From Crambe crambe (Eukaryota; Porifera; Demospongiae; Poecilosclerida; Crambeidae), in contig OZ004596.1 of NCBI GenBank assembly GCA_963924555.1, forward strand, positions 3,854,139 through 3,918,138: 64,000 bases of DNA, given 5' to 3'. The translations under genes were made by a program, and so were the position numbers. Every line of letters starts with the position of its first letter. Position 1 is the first letter of the stretch. Below are positions 10,889 through 21,324 of the stretch, one piece after another. The notes beneath the pieces are model-generated. The model was not told the origin of the DNA. It was given only the letters and a program-made list of their open reading frames with translations, and ran no database searches.

Positions 10889-13194
10889 ATGTCTACATCA
10901 GATGAAGCAGGATCGGGTTGTCTGCACTTCGACTACGATGAGTTGAAGAAGGCTACCAATGGCTTTGATACACGGCCAATAAAAAATGGCGGTTGTAAGC
11001 TAGGGGAGGGAGGATTTGGACCGGTATTCAAGGGAAAACTCAAATTCACTGACGTCGCCATCAAGATTCTCAGAAACACACCAAAGGTTCGGCATAGTGT
11101 GATTGCGGTCTTTTGTTTTAATCTCCCTCTCTCTACTGTGTATTCAGGGAGACAGTGGAGCAGCTAAATTGGCAACAGAACAGTTTACAGCTGAAGTCAG
11201 GTTCCTCACTAGGTATGTGGCTAGTCTCGTGTAGCCAGACCCAATTCTTTCTTTTTATATCAGGTGGGAGGAAGAGAGTGCTATAAAAAGAAAGAATTGG
11301 GTCTGGCTACACGAGACTAGAAACCTGGTTATAGTGGTCACCCTCGAGCCAGCAAGCTGTTATAGACCATTTTTTGTCAGGGGTGTGTAATCACATGATA
11401 CTGTAGAAGGTATGATGATCCTTACCTAAAAATTGTTCTTATGTAGGGCAGAAGCTTCGAAGCTGGCTAGCTGTATTGAAGAGTGCCTTTCTAGTTGCTG
11501 TGCAATAGGCTGCACTAAGTGGTACAGCAAAGAAAAAGGACAGATTCCTATCAATTAAAATCATGCTTGGCCACTTAAACATCGTCAATCCACATAGCTC
11601 CAGGTACCATATGGATCAGGCAAGTCTTCTTTGTCAATCTTGAGCTTTTCAGCATACCTTCTTTATGATAGAGAAGTACAATAGGATCGCGTAAAATGCT
11701 CTGATACAGATCTATAGCTTGCTCTCTGAAAAATATTAGCTGCTATTGTTTCTTGCCCTACGCAACATGCGACTAGCGCGCGCCCTAGCTAATCGCGTGG
11801 GTGGGTCTATCATGTGAGCTTATGAGTCACACCCCAGACAAAAAATGGTCTATAAAGAGGTGGCCTGCTAACTCGAGTTGAAATGTACCTCTTGGGACTT
11901 GGACCCCTGGCTGTTATGGAGAGGTGACCTGCTTATACGGTGACCATTATAACCAAGTTCCACTGTAGTAAATTTTGGCAGAACCACAATAATAATTTTT
12001 CACCATTTACTGGAGCTTCGTATTTCTATACAGATTCCGGCATCCAAACCTTGTAACCCTGATTGGATACTCCAATGCTACTGGTTGGAAGAGTCTTATT
12101 TATGAGTACCTTCCTAATGGAACTTTAGAAGATGCTCTTGATATCGGAGTGAGTTCATTTAGGGATGGATTTGAGTACATCTTTATTTTTTCTGTTTCAA
12201 TCAGTACACATTCATGGGCAATGAGAGTGACCAGAAGGATAAAAAGAAAGAAGGAGCAGATAAGAAGAAAAAAGGTGATGGAGGAGTGCATATTCCATGG
12301 ATGTGCCGGATGTCTATAGCGCTAGACACAGCAAGAGGACTGTCCTACTTACACACAGCAGACAGAAAGAGGCCCTTAGTTCACAGAGATGTTAAAAGGT
12401 ACAAATTAATATATTGGGACCAGGAAAAGGTGTCCTATTACTATTAGAGGTGACCTAGTAATGTGTAAAGAGAGAAGACCTCAATTTATAAAGGAATATT
12501 TTTGATGCATAGTGCTAATGTTCTACTGGATTTGTCATTTCGTGCTAAAGTTGGTGATTTTGGACTGGCCCGTCCACTTGATGATTCCGCTAAGAATGCG
12601 CTTCAAACGAAACGTGTTGTGGGGACCTCAGGGTACATCCCTCCAGAGTACTACAAAGGGACCATCACCACCAAAATGGACACTTATGGATATGGAGTGA
12701 TTTTGCTGGAGATTATTTCTGGAATGCCTTCCTATGACCCTCAAAGAACACCAAAAGACCTGGTAACCTGGTACATTAAATATTTACTGATCGGTGGTTT
12801 AGAAGTGATCTCTCTCTCTCTCTCTCTCTCTCCTTCCCTCTCCCCCTCCCTCTCTTCCCTCCCTCTCTCCTTGTGTAGATAACATATATGGAAGCAGACA
12901 TGGAGGAAGATAGACCTAACATTTTGTGCACCAAGGTGGATGAATTTGCTGGAGACTGGCCATCTCCTGCTTTTTTAGGACTTTTTCGCATTGCCAAGAA
13001 ATGTATTGAACCAAAACTTCACACGCGACCTGAAATTGCAGAAGTAGGAAGGAATTTGAATTCAGGACATCAAGGGCATTAATACCTTTTTTTCCCTTCT
13101 GTTGCAGGTCTATCCTTTGCTTGCAGAATTGGTCACACAGAGTGCAGTGGAACATGCTAAACAGGCAGCTTTCAAACCCACCAAAAAATATTAG
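10889..13194 (+). CDS. IRAK/Pelle-like protein kinase 1, no death domain
   Basis: Seven exons (10889-11086, 11148-11212, 12034-12148, 12205-12398, 12513-12762, 12879-13043, 13108-13194) give 357 residues. The opening FDYDELKKATNGFDTRPI followed by [15 protein letters not shown] matches the IRAK4/Pelle N-lobe. ATP lysine K59 (VAIK), catalytic loop HRDVKSAN (D188) and GDFGLAR (D206) are intact, so it should be an active Ser/Thr kinase. A lysine-rich insert (DKKKEGADKKKK) lies between the hinge region and helix E. No death domain precedes the kinase, and the start sits 70 bp from the neighbouring gene, so none is hidden upstream. Family role (known for IRAKs): relay from Toll/IL-1-type receptors to NF-kB. 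Paralogue of the next gene, with matching intron phases. Confidence 0.87.
11221..11320. repeat. Perfect 39-bp inverted repeat (hairpin MITE)
   Basis: The left arm 11221-11259 (starting CTAGTCTCGTGTAGCCAGAC) and the right arm 11282-11320 are exact reverse complements around a 22-bp loop. It lies in intron 2 of kinase 1. The end sequence TCTCGYGTAGCCAGACCC recurs at 13211, in front of kinase 2. Confidence 0.9.
11321..11967. mobile_element. Non-autonomous DNA element with short TIRs
   Basis: ACCTGGTTATAGTGGTCACC near 11323 is matched in reverse complement by GGTGACCATTATAACCAAGT near 11939, ending CCACTGTA. The end resembles the CAGTGGAAC termini of other elements in this window. There is no coding capacity. 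The left terminus abuts the hairpin element. Confidence 0.45.
12811..12872. repeat. CT-rich microsatellite
   Basis: A TCTCTC run followed by CCTCCCTC repeats immediately upstream of the 3' splice site of kinase 1 exon 6. It extends the polypyrimidine tract. The homologous intron of kinase 2 has a poly-C tract at the same place. Confidence 0.8.
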
Positions 13195-13304
13195 TCATTT
13201 CTCCCTCATTCTCGCGTAGCCAGACCCTTTTTCTTGGGGGACAAGCGAGATGATACAAAGGGGGATTTCCCAAGCGCTGACTCAGCATCTGCATAGAGCT
13301 CGAG
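13195..13304 (+). promoter_or_regulatory. Kinase 2 promoter with NF-kB and Maf/AP-1 sites
   Basis: 110 bp between the stop of kinase 1 and the ATG of kinase 2. GGGGATTTCC (13261-13270), embedded in GGGGGATTTCCC, matches the NF-kB consensus. It is followed by AAGCGCTGACTCAGC, with TGACTCA at 13278-13284. The arrangement equals that upstream of kinase 1. A partial GTAGCCAGACCC repeat lies at 13216-13227. Confidence 0.6.
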
Positions 13305-14612
13305 ATGTCGAGCGTGGCAGGGTGCCTGCATTTTGAGTACTCCGAGCTATGTGATGCTACTGGCAACTTCAGTACCAGCTACCTGCTGGGAGAAGGGGGA
13401 TTTGGACCTGTGTATAAAGGAGAGCTTAAATTCACGGAAGTGGCCATCAAAAAGCTGAGAGATACCTCCAAGGTCCGAGGTCCAGTCTTTTATTCGAGGC
13501 TAGCTAGATCATGTTAGCTGAGCTAGCTAGGTTTATTCTCTTCCCTTTACCAACAGGACGACGCTGAAACAGCTAGTTTGGCAGCAGAACAGTTTGCTGC
13601 TGAAGTGAAATTTCTCACTAGGTAGGCCTGTAGCTAGCCAGTTGTGTAGTTAGTAGGCTCTAATTTGAGGTCTAGATATGTGATTGTGAATGGCATCTCT
13701 TGCAGTTTTAGACATCCGAATCTTGTCACTCTTATGGGATACTCTCTCTGTGGGGGTTGGAAATGTCTCATTTACGAGTATCTTCCCAATGGCACTTTAG
13801 AAGATGCTCTCTTAAGAGGAGTAAGTTTATTCTACTATGGCAATTAAATTACACACGTCTCTCTTTTTGAAGTACAAAAAGTTGAAAAACAATGCTACAC
13901 AAAGGGATATTTATCTTCCATGGATGTGTCGGATGTCCATATCACTAGACACAGCTAGAGGACTGTCCTACTTACACACAGCAGACAGAAAGAGGCCCTT
14001 AGTTCACAGAGATGTTAAAAGGTTTATTACTAGAAACGTGGTACTGGTAGCTACTATCAAAATACAGTGGAACCTCTCAATAAAGGACGCTCTAAAAGAC
14101 AATAAAAGACCATCTTTTGATACAAAATAACCTCCAATAGAGGACAACTTCTCTACAAAGGACAACACAAAGTGTCCATTATTCGGAGGTTCTGTTGTAT
14201 GACCAGTAGCCAGTGCCCTTTATGATTGAGCAAGCCACCACTGATAGTAACTTATGATTTATGATGTAGTGCTAATGTTCTGCTGGATCTGTCATTTCGT
14301 GCTAAAGTTGGTGACTTTGGACTGGCCCGTCCACTACATGACAGGGATCTCAAGACTGAACATATCATGGGTACATCTGGGTACATCCCTCCAGAATACT
14401 ATAGAGGAGTCATCACCACCAAAATGGACACTTTTGGATATGGAGTGGTATGTAGTGGAGTAGCATATCCAGGCAGTGGGCCTATTTTATGCTGCGTAGA
14501 TTTTGTTGGAAATGATTTCTGGACAGCCTTCATATGTTGAGGCTAGAGAACAAAAAGATCTAGTAAGCCAAATTAGATTGAGTTTCTCTCTCTTTTATCC
14601 TCCTCCTCCTCC

Positions 14613-14645
<33 letters not shown>

Positions 14646-15004
14646 ACAGATTTCATTTATGGAAAAAGATATGGATTCAAATGATGCTAGTATTCTGTGC
14701 ACCAAGGTGGATCCAAATGCTGGAGACTGGCCATCTTCTGCTTTTGTGGAACTCTTCCGCATTGCCAAGAAGTGTGTTGAACCAAAACTTGTCCATCGAC
14801 CTGAAATCGCAGAGGTAGGTCCTTGACAAGCATTCTGGTGGAACCCATAGTCCATTCCACATGAATGCAACATGTAAACGTAGTGTCTTATTGAAATGAC
14901 CTTATCATATCTGACAGGTGTACCCTGACCTTGAAAAGATCATTACACGTAGTGCAGAAGATTTTAGCGAGCAATTACGATATACGAATAAAACATCGAT
15001 ATAA
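13305..15004 (+). CDS. IRAK/Pelle-like protein kinase 2, no death domain
   Basis: Eight exons (13305-13472, 13557-13621, 13706-13820, 13873-14021, 14270-14447, 14500-14562, 14650-14814, 14918-15004) give 329 residues. It is a tandem paralogue of the preceding kinase. The starts align ([17 protein letters not shown] versus CLHFDYDELKKATNGFD), exon lengths 65, 115, 165 and 87 nt are identical, and the stretch [18 protein letters not shown] is unchanged. Key residues: K49 (VAIK), D163 (HRDVK), D181 (GDFGLAR). It has one extra intron (14448-14499) that kinase 1 lacks, and it lacks the Lys-rich insert. No death domain. Expected to be an active cytoplasmic Ser/Thr kinase of the Toll/IL-1 type pathway, by family. 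Confidence 0.86.
14063..14199. mobile_element. MITE with CAGTGGAACCTC-type terminal repeats
   Basis: The left end TACAGTGGAACCTCTC and the right end GGAGGTTCTGTTGTA are imperfect inverted repeats. They are bounded by TA, as expected for Tc1/pogo-type target duplication. The internal part repeats AAAGGAC and GAGGACAAC words. Located in intron 4 of kinase 2. Confidence 0.65.
14614..14645 (+). repeat. Poly-C run of about 32 bases
   Basis: Homopolymer C directly before the CACAG acceptor of kinase 2 exon 7. The length in the assembly may be unreliable. Confidence 0.85.
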
Positions 15005-15405
15005 TCACATGCCACAACACACACGATCATTTAGACCCATAGGCCATGTCATCTATGATGGTGATAATATTATATAATACACCCAAAATAGTGATAATCA
15101 TGTGCAAGCTCCTTTACTTAGCAACTGGTATATAATGGGCATCATTATCATGAGATAAAAACCTGCCAGCTAACAAGGAGTGAGTGAGTGAGTAGGCTAT
15201 GCTAGATTTATAACCACCAGAACTCGTCCAAAGCAAAGATATATGTACTTTAATCAATTGGACACTGAATGCAATGAAATAAGTGATAAATTCTCCATTG
15301 TTCAGCATTGTATCCTTTGAGTTGCTGGGGTGTCGTCTTTTGTTCACGATATGCACATTACTTTAAGGAAAAATGTAGCTAAATGTGTTGGTGGTTATTT
15401 TGATT

Positions 15406-16078
15406 CTAACTTGGTCTGTTGAAAGGGATGGATGTTAGTGATACCTTAATCTCTGCCAAATCAGTGTGAACTGTATTGAAGTACACCCAGTTCCTCTTGA
15501 CCCTGCAAACCACTCCACACTTGTTAGATCTGAAAGAAATACAGAGTTCATTAATCTCAGTGCAGGGTCACAGTAGTTGTCTGTCTAATAAATTCCAGCA
15601 CCACTAAGGGATAAAATGTGGTATCATAAGACAAGAGTAATGTACTTACTTGCATTTGGGGCAAGGTAAGGTAAGAAGCATCCTGGACAGTCTGACTCGG
15701 TACAGTCACAGAGATCAGAGATGGTGTTGGGCTGTTCTCGTCCTTCACACAGACGGCTATAAAGTTAAAAAGAAGCATTAAATTTTTGATTATAGTATTA
15801 ATTTTCATAATGATCCAAAGTTTGTACCTTTTCTTTTGAGGGGCTCTTCATTTGTGGTCCAGGACTCTAGATCTGAAACTTGAGTTTCTTCAATTCTTTT
15901 GCTATACGCTATCAGGTTTAACACAACACACACACATACACAATTTTAACATTGAGAAAGAGATTTTTGCTGGCTAGGTACTTACAGGTGTATCTACGTT
16001 TGTATTGACCTGCTCCTCGTCCAACTCTAACTCTACTATGAGAGCTGGTACTGGGGTCCTCCCCTCTTCATCATGCAT
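15406..16078 (-). pseudogene. Broken ARL14EP-like copy (copy A)
   Basis: Same four-exon layout as the intact copy at 16746-17341, but with several disabling changes. Exon 2 carries a 6-bp insertion that creates an in-frame TAG (CAG ATC TAG), plus an extra A near its 3' end that shifts the phase. Exon 3 has a 5-bp duplication (GGTAAGGTAAG on the plus strand) that frameshifts the Cys-rich core, so CFLPCPKC is lost. Exon 1 (MHDEEGRTPVPALIVELELDEE) and the last exon (SNKCGVVCRVKRNWVYFN if read in frame) still look sound. Most likely a pseudogene. A transcript using only exon 1 cannot be excluded. Confidence 0.8.
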
Positions 16079-16283
16079 GCTATAAATATTGGCTTTAAAA
16101 ACAGGGGGTGCAAAAATGCCTAAGGGGATACAAAATCCACTACCACATTTTTCAGTGGATTTGGTATGGGGGGGGGGGGGTGGGGGGTGCCGAATTTCCT
16201 GTGACACCTGTACCCCTACGTAGATATGCATACGGTAACCCTTTCCCTTCCCTTGGGTTGGTAAAGGGTCGGCCCGCGAGACT

Positions 16284-16400
16284 ATAGTGTCTTATTGAAA
16301 TGATGATCTTTACCTATTATCATATCTGGTGTACCCTGACCTCGAAAAGATCATTACACGTAGTGCAGCAAACAATTACAATTATAAACTTGATATAATC
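16284..16400 (+). pseudogene. Orphan last exon of kinase 2
   Basis: GTGTACCCTGACCTCGAAAA and ATTACACGTAGTGCAG repeat exon 8 of the kinase at 14918-15004, with deletions after the shared part. No upstream kinase exons accompany it. It was carried along by the segmental duplication. Confidence 0.8.
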
Positions 16401-16745
16401 ACATGCCACAACACACAATCATTTAGACCCATGTCATCTATGTATATATAATACACCCTATAATAGTGATAATTATGTGCAAGGTCCTCACTTAGCAGCT
16501 GGGCATCATGAGAAATAAAAACCAAGTGAAAGTGAGTGAGTAGGCTATGCTAGATTTATAACCACCAGATCTCGTCCAAAGCAAAGATACAACAGTATAT
16601 GTACTTTAATCTGATGAATACAATGATATAAATTCTCCATTGTTCAGCATTGAATCATAGTGTATCCTTTGAGTTGCTGGGGTGTCATCTTTTGTTCACA
16701 ATATGCACATTACTTTAAGAAAAAATATTTGCTTATGGTTGGTGG

Positions 16746-17341
16746 TTATTTTGTTGATCTGTTGAAAGGGAGTGAATCAGTGTGAACTGTATTGAAGTAC
16801 ACCCAGTTCCTCTTGACCCTGCAAACCACTCCACACTTATTAGATCTGAAAGAAATACAGAGTTAATTAACCTCAGTGCAGGGTTACAGTAGTTGTCCAA
16901 TAACAGCACTACTAAGAGATAAAAACTAAAATGTGGTATCACAAAGGACTTGAAGACAAGAGTAATGCACTTACTTACACTTGGGGCAAGGTAAGAAGCA
17001 TCCTGGACAGTCTGACTCGGTACAGTCACAGAGATCAGAGATGATGTTGGGCTGTTCTCGTCTTTCACGCAGTCGGCTATAAAGTTAAAAGAAGCATTTT
17101 GCTTAAAGCATTGATTTTCATAATGACTCAAAGTTTGTACCTTTTCTTTGAGGGGCTCTTCATTTGTGGTCCAGGACTCTGAAACTCGAGTTTCTTCAAT
17201 TCTTTTGCTATACGCTATTAAACACAATTTAACATTGAGAAAAGCTGGCTAGGTACTTACAGATGTATCTACGTTTGTATTGACCTGCTCCTCATCCAAT
17301 TCTAGCTCTACTATGAGAGCTGGTACCTCTTGATCTTCCAT
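16746..17341 (-). CDS. ARL14EP-like protein (ARF7EP_C domain)
   Basis: Exons 17341-17261, 17214-17141, 17076-16975 and 16845-16746 give 118 residues in continuous phase. The C-terminal half, ISDLCDCTESDCPGCFLPCP and then KCKSNKCGVVCRVKRNWVYFN, fits the Cys-rich ARF7EP_C (ARL14 effector protein C-terminal) domain with its CxC...CxxC...CPKC...KCG..C pattern and following Trp-Val-Tyr. The first exon is acidic (VELELDEEQ). In vertebrates ARL14EP links ARL14 to myosin 1E, and related proteins occur in chromatin complexes; which role applies here is unknown. An out-of-frame ATG lies four bases upstream of the chosen start. Divergent from MALT1, 261 bp between ATGs. Confidence 0.8.
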
Positions 17342-17602
17342 CCATGCTATGATCAACAGAGCATGCGCACAGATATCATCATGATGTAACTAAATTCCCG
17401 CGCAAGGGATAGCCCCAATAAGCCGTTTCCTCTCGGAGAGATCTATGAAATCGAAAGCAAGGGTGAGCGAGTTATACGTGCTGACCTACAGGAGACGTGA
17501 GTTAAGCAGCTCAGCTAGTTTGGTTATGCACACTCAACTCAGATAATATTTCTTACATAGGAAGATTCTATTCTCAAAATCTGCTTGTACTGGCCGACAG
17601 AT
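17342..17602. promoter_or_regulatory. Divergent intergenic region, ARL14EP-like and MALT1
   Basis: 261 bp with GCATGCGCAC and TTCCCGCGC patches and no TATA box. No perfect NF-kB site; GGGATAGCCCC is a near miss. The CCGACAG just before the MALT1 ATG could be a 3' splice site, so a 5' UTR exon is possible. Confidence 0.4.
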
Positions 17603-20600
17603 ATGACCTCTCACTCTCCCCAGCAAAACACTACTGCGAAGAAAGCAGATACAAAAGAATTCAAGAAGCTAGCAGACTTGGATTATGTTTCTCTGAAGAA
17701 GCTAGCAAATAGACTAGACATCCCTGGTGAGAGAAACTGGCGGAGTTTGATAGAGAAGGTGCCCGGGGTTCGTTACGACCCTCTAACAGTGGAGAGATTT
17801 GGTTTGAATGCCAATAAGAGTGATGGGAGTCCAGGGTACGCTCTGCTCACAGACATGAGCAACAGGGGAGTAACTTACGACCAGCTCATCACTGCCCTGA
17901 AGAGAATGCATTTTGACACTGCTCTGCAGGACATTGGCTACAGAGGTAAGTGTGCTCATGAGTATTGAGAGTACTCAGATTGTTCTGACTCTCCTTTGTG
18001 TGTTAGACCATTAAGAGTAGTATATTGACAGTATGTACTTGTTTGAGCATATGAGCCAGGCATACAGGGAGTAGGTCTCTTTGGAGAGGTCAAGATAGGT
18101 GCTATTGGGAGGGTGGAGAGGTGGTCTCATTACAGGGTGGTGTTTTGCATTTAAGAGAACTTGAAGATTCCTCTCTTCCATGGGGTAATATTGGCCTCCT
18201 TTCACTACAGAGAGTGTCCAGATCACTAAGCAACCCGAGGCCACTCCAGGAGTAGAAGGTCAGCAGCTGGTCCTGGAGTGCAAAGCAACTGGGGTGCCTA
18301 GCCCATGCTTTCTGTGGTTCAAGGCTCCCAAAACGCCTCTCTCCGATCAGACGTCCGATACCCTCATCATCCAGAGTTTGAGCAAGGAAGATGCTGGGAG
18401 GTATTGCTGCCGTGCTGAAAACAAAGTCAACATCGTCTTTACTCCCTGGGTGGAGGTCAAAGTACAGAAGCCGCAAGTTGTAAATGGAGGTGAGAGAGTT
18501 TGGACTAGACCAATAACACTCGAGTGTGCAGTCTGTGACTGTTAAAACTTAAGTCAGTCGACCAAGGGGCTATAATGTCCTTAGGGAATAATGACCATCA
18601 AGAGATGTAGAAAGTGTGATCTCCAAATTTGGAGTAAATGAGTTCTCAAGGTGAAGAGTCAACACAGATGGACATACAGTGTGTGTGTTTTTTGATTGAC
18701 TGATGTTTATTTTTTGTGCAGCGTATCTACCAGGAACACACACGATAATAGGTTAGCAATTTTACTATTTAGTGATCACTTCACTTTTTGGTGCAGTATA
18801 GGTCCTTAGTTCAGGGAGTCCAATATGTATATGGTGGACCCCCTTAATGCAGGCACTTAGGGACCAGTACAGTGTCAGCGTCAGTGATTCACATTAAGTA
18901 CAGTACAGCAGAAGTTTTGGTTATACAAAAATTGAAATGTGAACCATTTTTAATTCCCTTGATTTTACCTTCTGCTATGTGCCACCATAGACTTCATGTT
19001 ATTACCAGAGAATTATTCTTGAGTGTGGTGTCATTTATTTTCTCTCCAGAGGGTCCAAAGATTTACATGCAGTCTCCTAGTGACATGATGATCATGGTGG
19101 GGGATGAGCTGCGTCTTTTTGTGGAAGCCAAGTGTTCGGGTGGGGGTAAGTTGTTCTACCAGTGGTTCCGAGAGGGAAAGAAACTCAACTATGGCAATTC
19201 GAGGGAACTATTGGTGAAGCATGTCAATCTGGAAGACCAGGGCTCTTACTATTGTCAGGTCAACTCCGAACATGGAGGAAGCTCTCTCACAAATGGCACT
19301 CAAGTTAAAGGTGAGATTTAATTATTCGATTTTTAAGTGGCAGTCAATTCTACAGTAATTGGCTGATGTAATGTGTAGCGGTGGTGACTTCCCTTTTGCA
19401 CACTGGTTGAAAGTACATACCATCATGATAATTTTGTTTCATCATCACAATGTCTGCAAGGCTACATGCAGTGTGATCTGGGACATGCAAATTTAACATA
19501 GTTTTGCACTGTGCTGGCATAGCTATTGAATGAGAATAACCATCACTCCATCACTTATTTTTTATCATCAAATTTATAAGCATTAAGGCAGGGGACTAGG
19601 GCATTGGAGCATAGCATAATAAGGAGGGAAAAACAAAGTCCATGTCCCTATTATTGTTTTGATGCAAAGAAAGAGACAAACAAAGCTTGCACACTAGCAG
19701 CATGCCAGCATCCATTAGCGAGTTATGCAATATTTTGACCTTCACTTTCACTATTGTTATTTATAGCCACATACCTTACCTAATTATTTTGTCCTTTGAT
19801 CCTTCCCTTTCTCCTCGTAGTGATTGACCCCCGCCAGATGGACCTCCATGGACTCCGCCAACAGATGGACCCACGTCAACAGATGGACCCACGCCAACAG
19901 ATGGACCCACGCCAACAGATGGACCCACGCCAACAGATGGACCTACGCCAACAAAATCTTCACAATTTCAGTACCACTCAGCAGATGAGTCCACCCTTGG
20001 TCTCTTCTCCTGGTGGTAAGTCACACCACTTTAACCCCTTGAGTACTTTGTGCACTACCCATAATTATTAGTAGTGTTTCTACTTTAACCCTTTAGTGTC
20101 TCCACACCTCTGCTGTGCTGTTACATTAAACCTTTAGTGTCTCCACATGTACACCTCTGCTGTGCTGTTACATTAACCCATTAGTTTCTCCACACCTCTG
20201 CTGTGCTGTTACATTAACCCATTAGTTTCTCCACACCTCTGCTGTGCTGTTACATTAACCCATTAGTTTCTCCACACCTCTGCTGTGCTGTTACATTAAC
20301 CCATTAGTTTCTCCACACCTCTGCTGTGCTGTTACATTAACCCATTAGTTTCTCCACACCTCTGCTGTGCTGTTACATTAACCCATTAGTTTCTCCACAC
20401 CTCTGCTGTGCTGTTACATTAACCCATTAGTTTCTCCACACCTCTGCTGTGCTGTTACATTAACCCATTAGTTTCTCCACACCTCTGCTGTGCTGTTACA
20501 TTAACCCATTAGTTTCTCCACACCTCTGCTGTGCTGTTACATTAACCCATTAGTTTCTCCACACCTCTGCTGTGCTGTTACATTAACCCATTAGTTTCTC

Positions 20601-21291
20601 CACACCTCTGCTGTGCTGTTACATTAACCCATTAGTTTCTCCACACCTCTGCTGTGCTGTTACATTAACCCATTAGTTTCTCCACACCTCTGCTGTGCTG
20701 TTACATTAACCCATTCGTTTCTCCACACCTACATTAATACTTTACCGTTTTGTGTGCTGTGTGATACCTTACCTTTAACCCTGTAGTATTTCCCACACCT
20801 CTGCTGCTACATATGTACTTTTTCAATTAACCCTTTAGCACCTCATCCACAGTATTCAGAACTTCCATCCAATACTGGCCACCCTCTGACGAGCCCAGAT
20901 CAGTCCACTCGTCATATTTATACCAACTCCACCCCTTCTCAGGAAGATCTAATCCAAATGCATCATATGGAGCCGTATACTCCTAATATCCAGGGACATA
21001 CCCAAGGACATACTCCAAATCCTGTCACTTATGGTGGTGGTGCTGAAGAGTACAATAACCATTTCAACGGAGTAGGCAGTGGGTACCAGCAGCCGGGGGT
21101 ACAGTACACGCCCCAGGCAGAACTTCGTAGTCCATTTACTGAGATGCAGCCTGGTAATTATGGCGGAGGTGGGGGTTTCCCCGGAGGGGATGGTGGTGGA
21201 GGTGTGGCTACCCCAGGAGATAGCTATGTGCCACATGCTGATTTCACAGGACAGGTACAGCAATCGCCAGGTCTGTTACAGCACCAGCAGC

Positions 21292-21324
<33 letters not shown>

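Larger units (their letters stand above)
14882..17345. repeat. Tandem segmental duplication, unit about 1.2-1.4 kb
   Basis: Copy A (about 14882-16080) and copy B (about 16286-17345) share the last exon of kinase 2 and its flank (GTAGTGTCTTATTGAAATGA and ATAGTGTCTTATTGAAATGA), the region GTGAGTGAGTAGGCTATGC, and a complete ARL14EP-like gene on the minus strand. Small indels distinguish the copies. About 200 bp of unrelated sequence lies between them. Confidence 0.85.

Noticed and set aside
14595-14873. Minus-strand frame with poly-Gly
   Set aside because: It arises from the poly-C tract opposite kinase 2 exon 7 and has no independent support.
20083-20740. Regular 41-bp repeats that might suggest a CRISPR array
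   Set aside because: There are no unique spacers; the whole unit repeats directly, inside a eukaryotic intron. It is a minisatellite.
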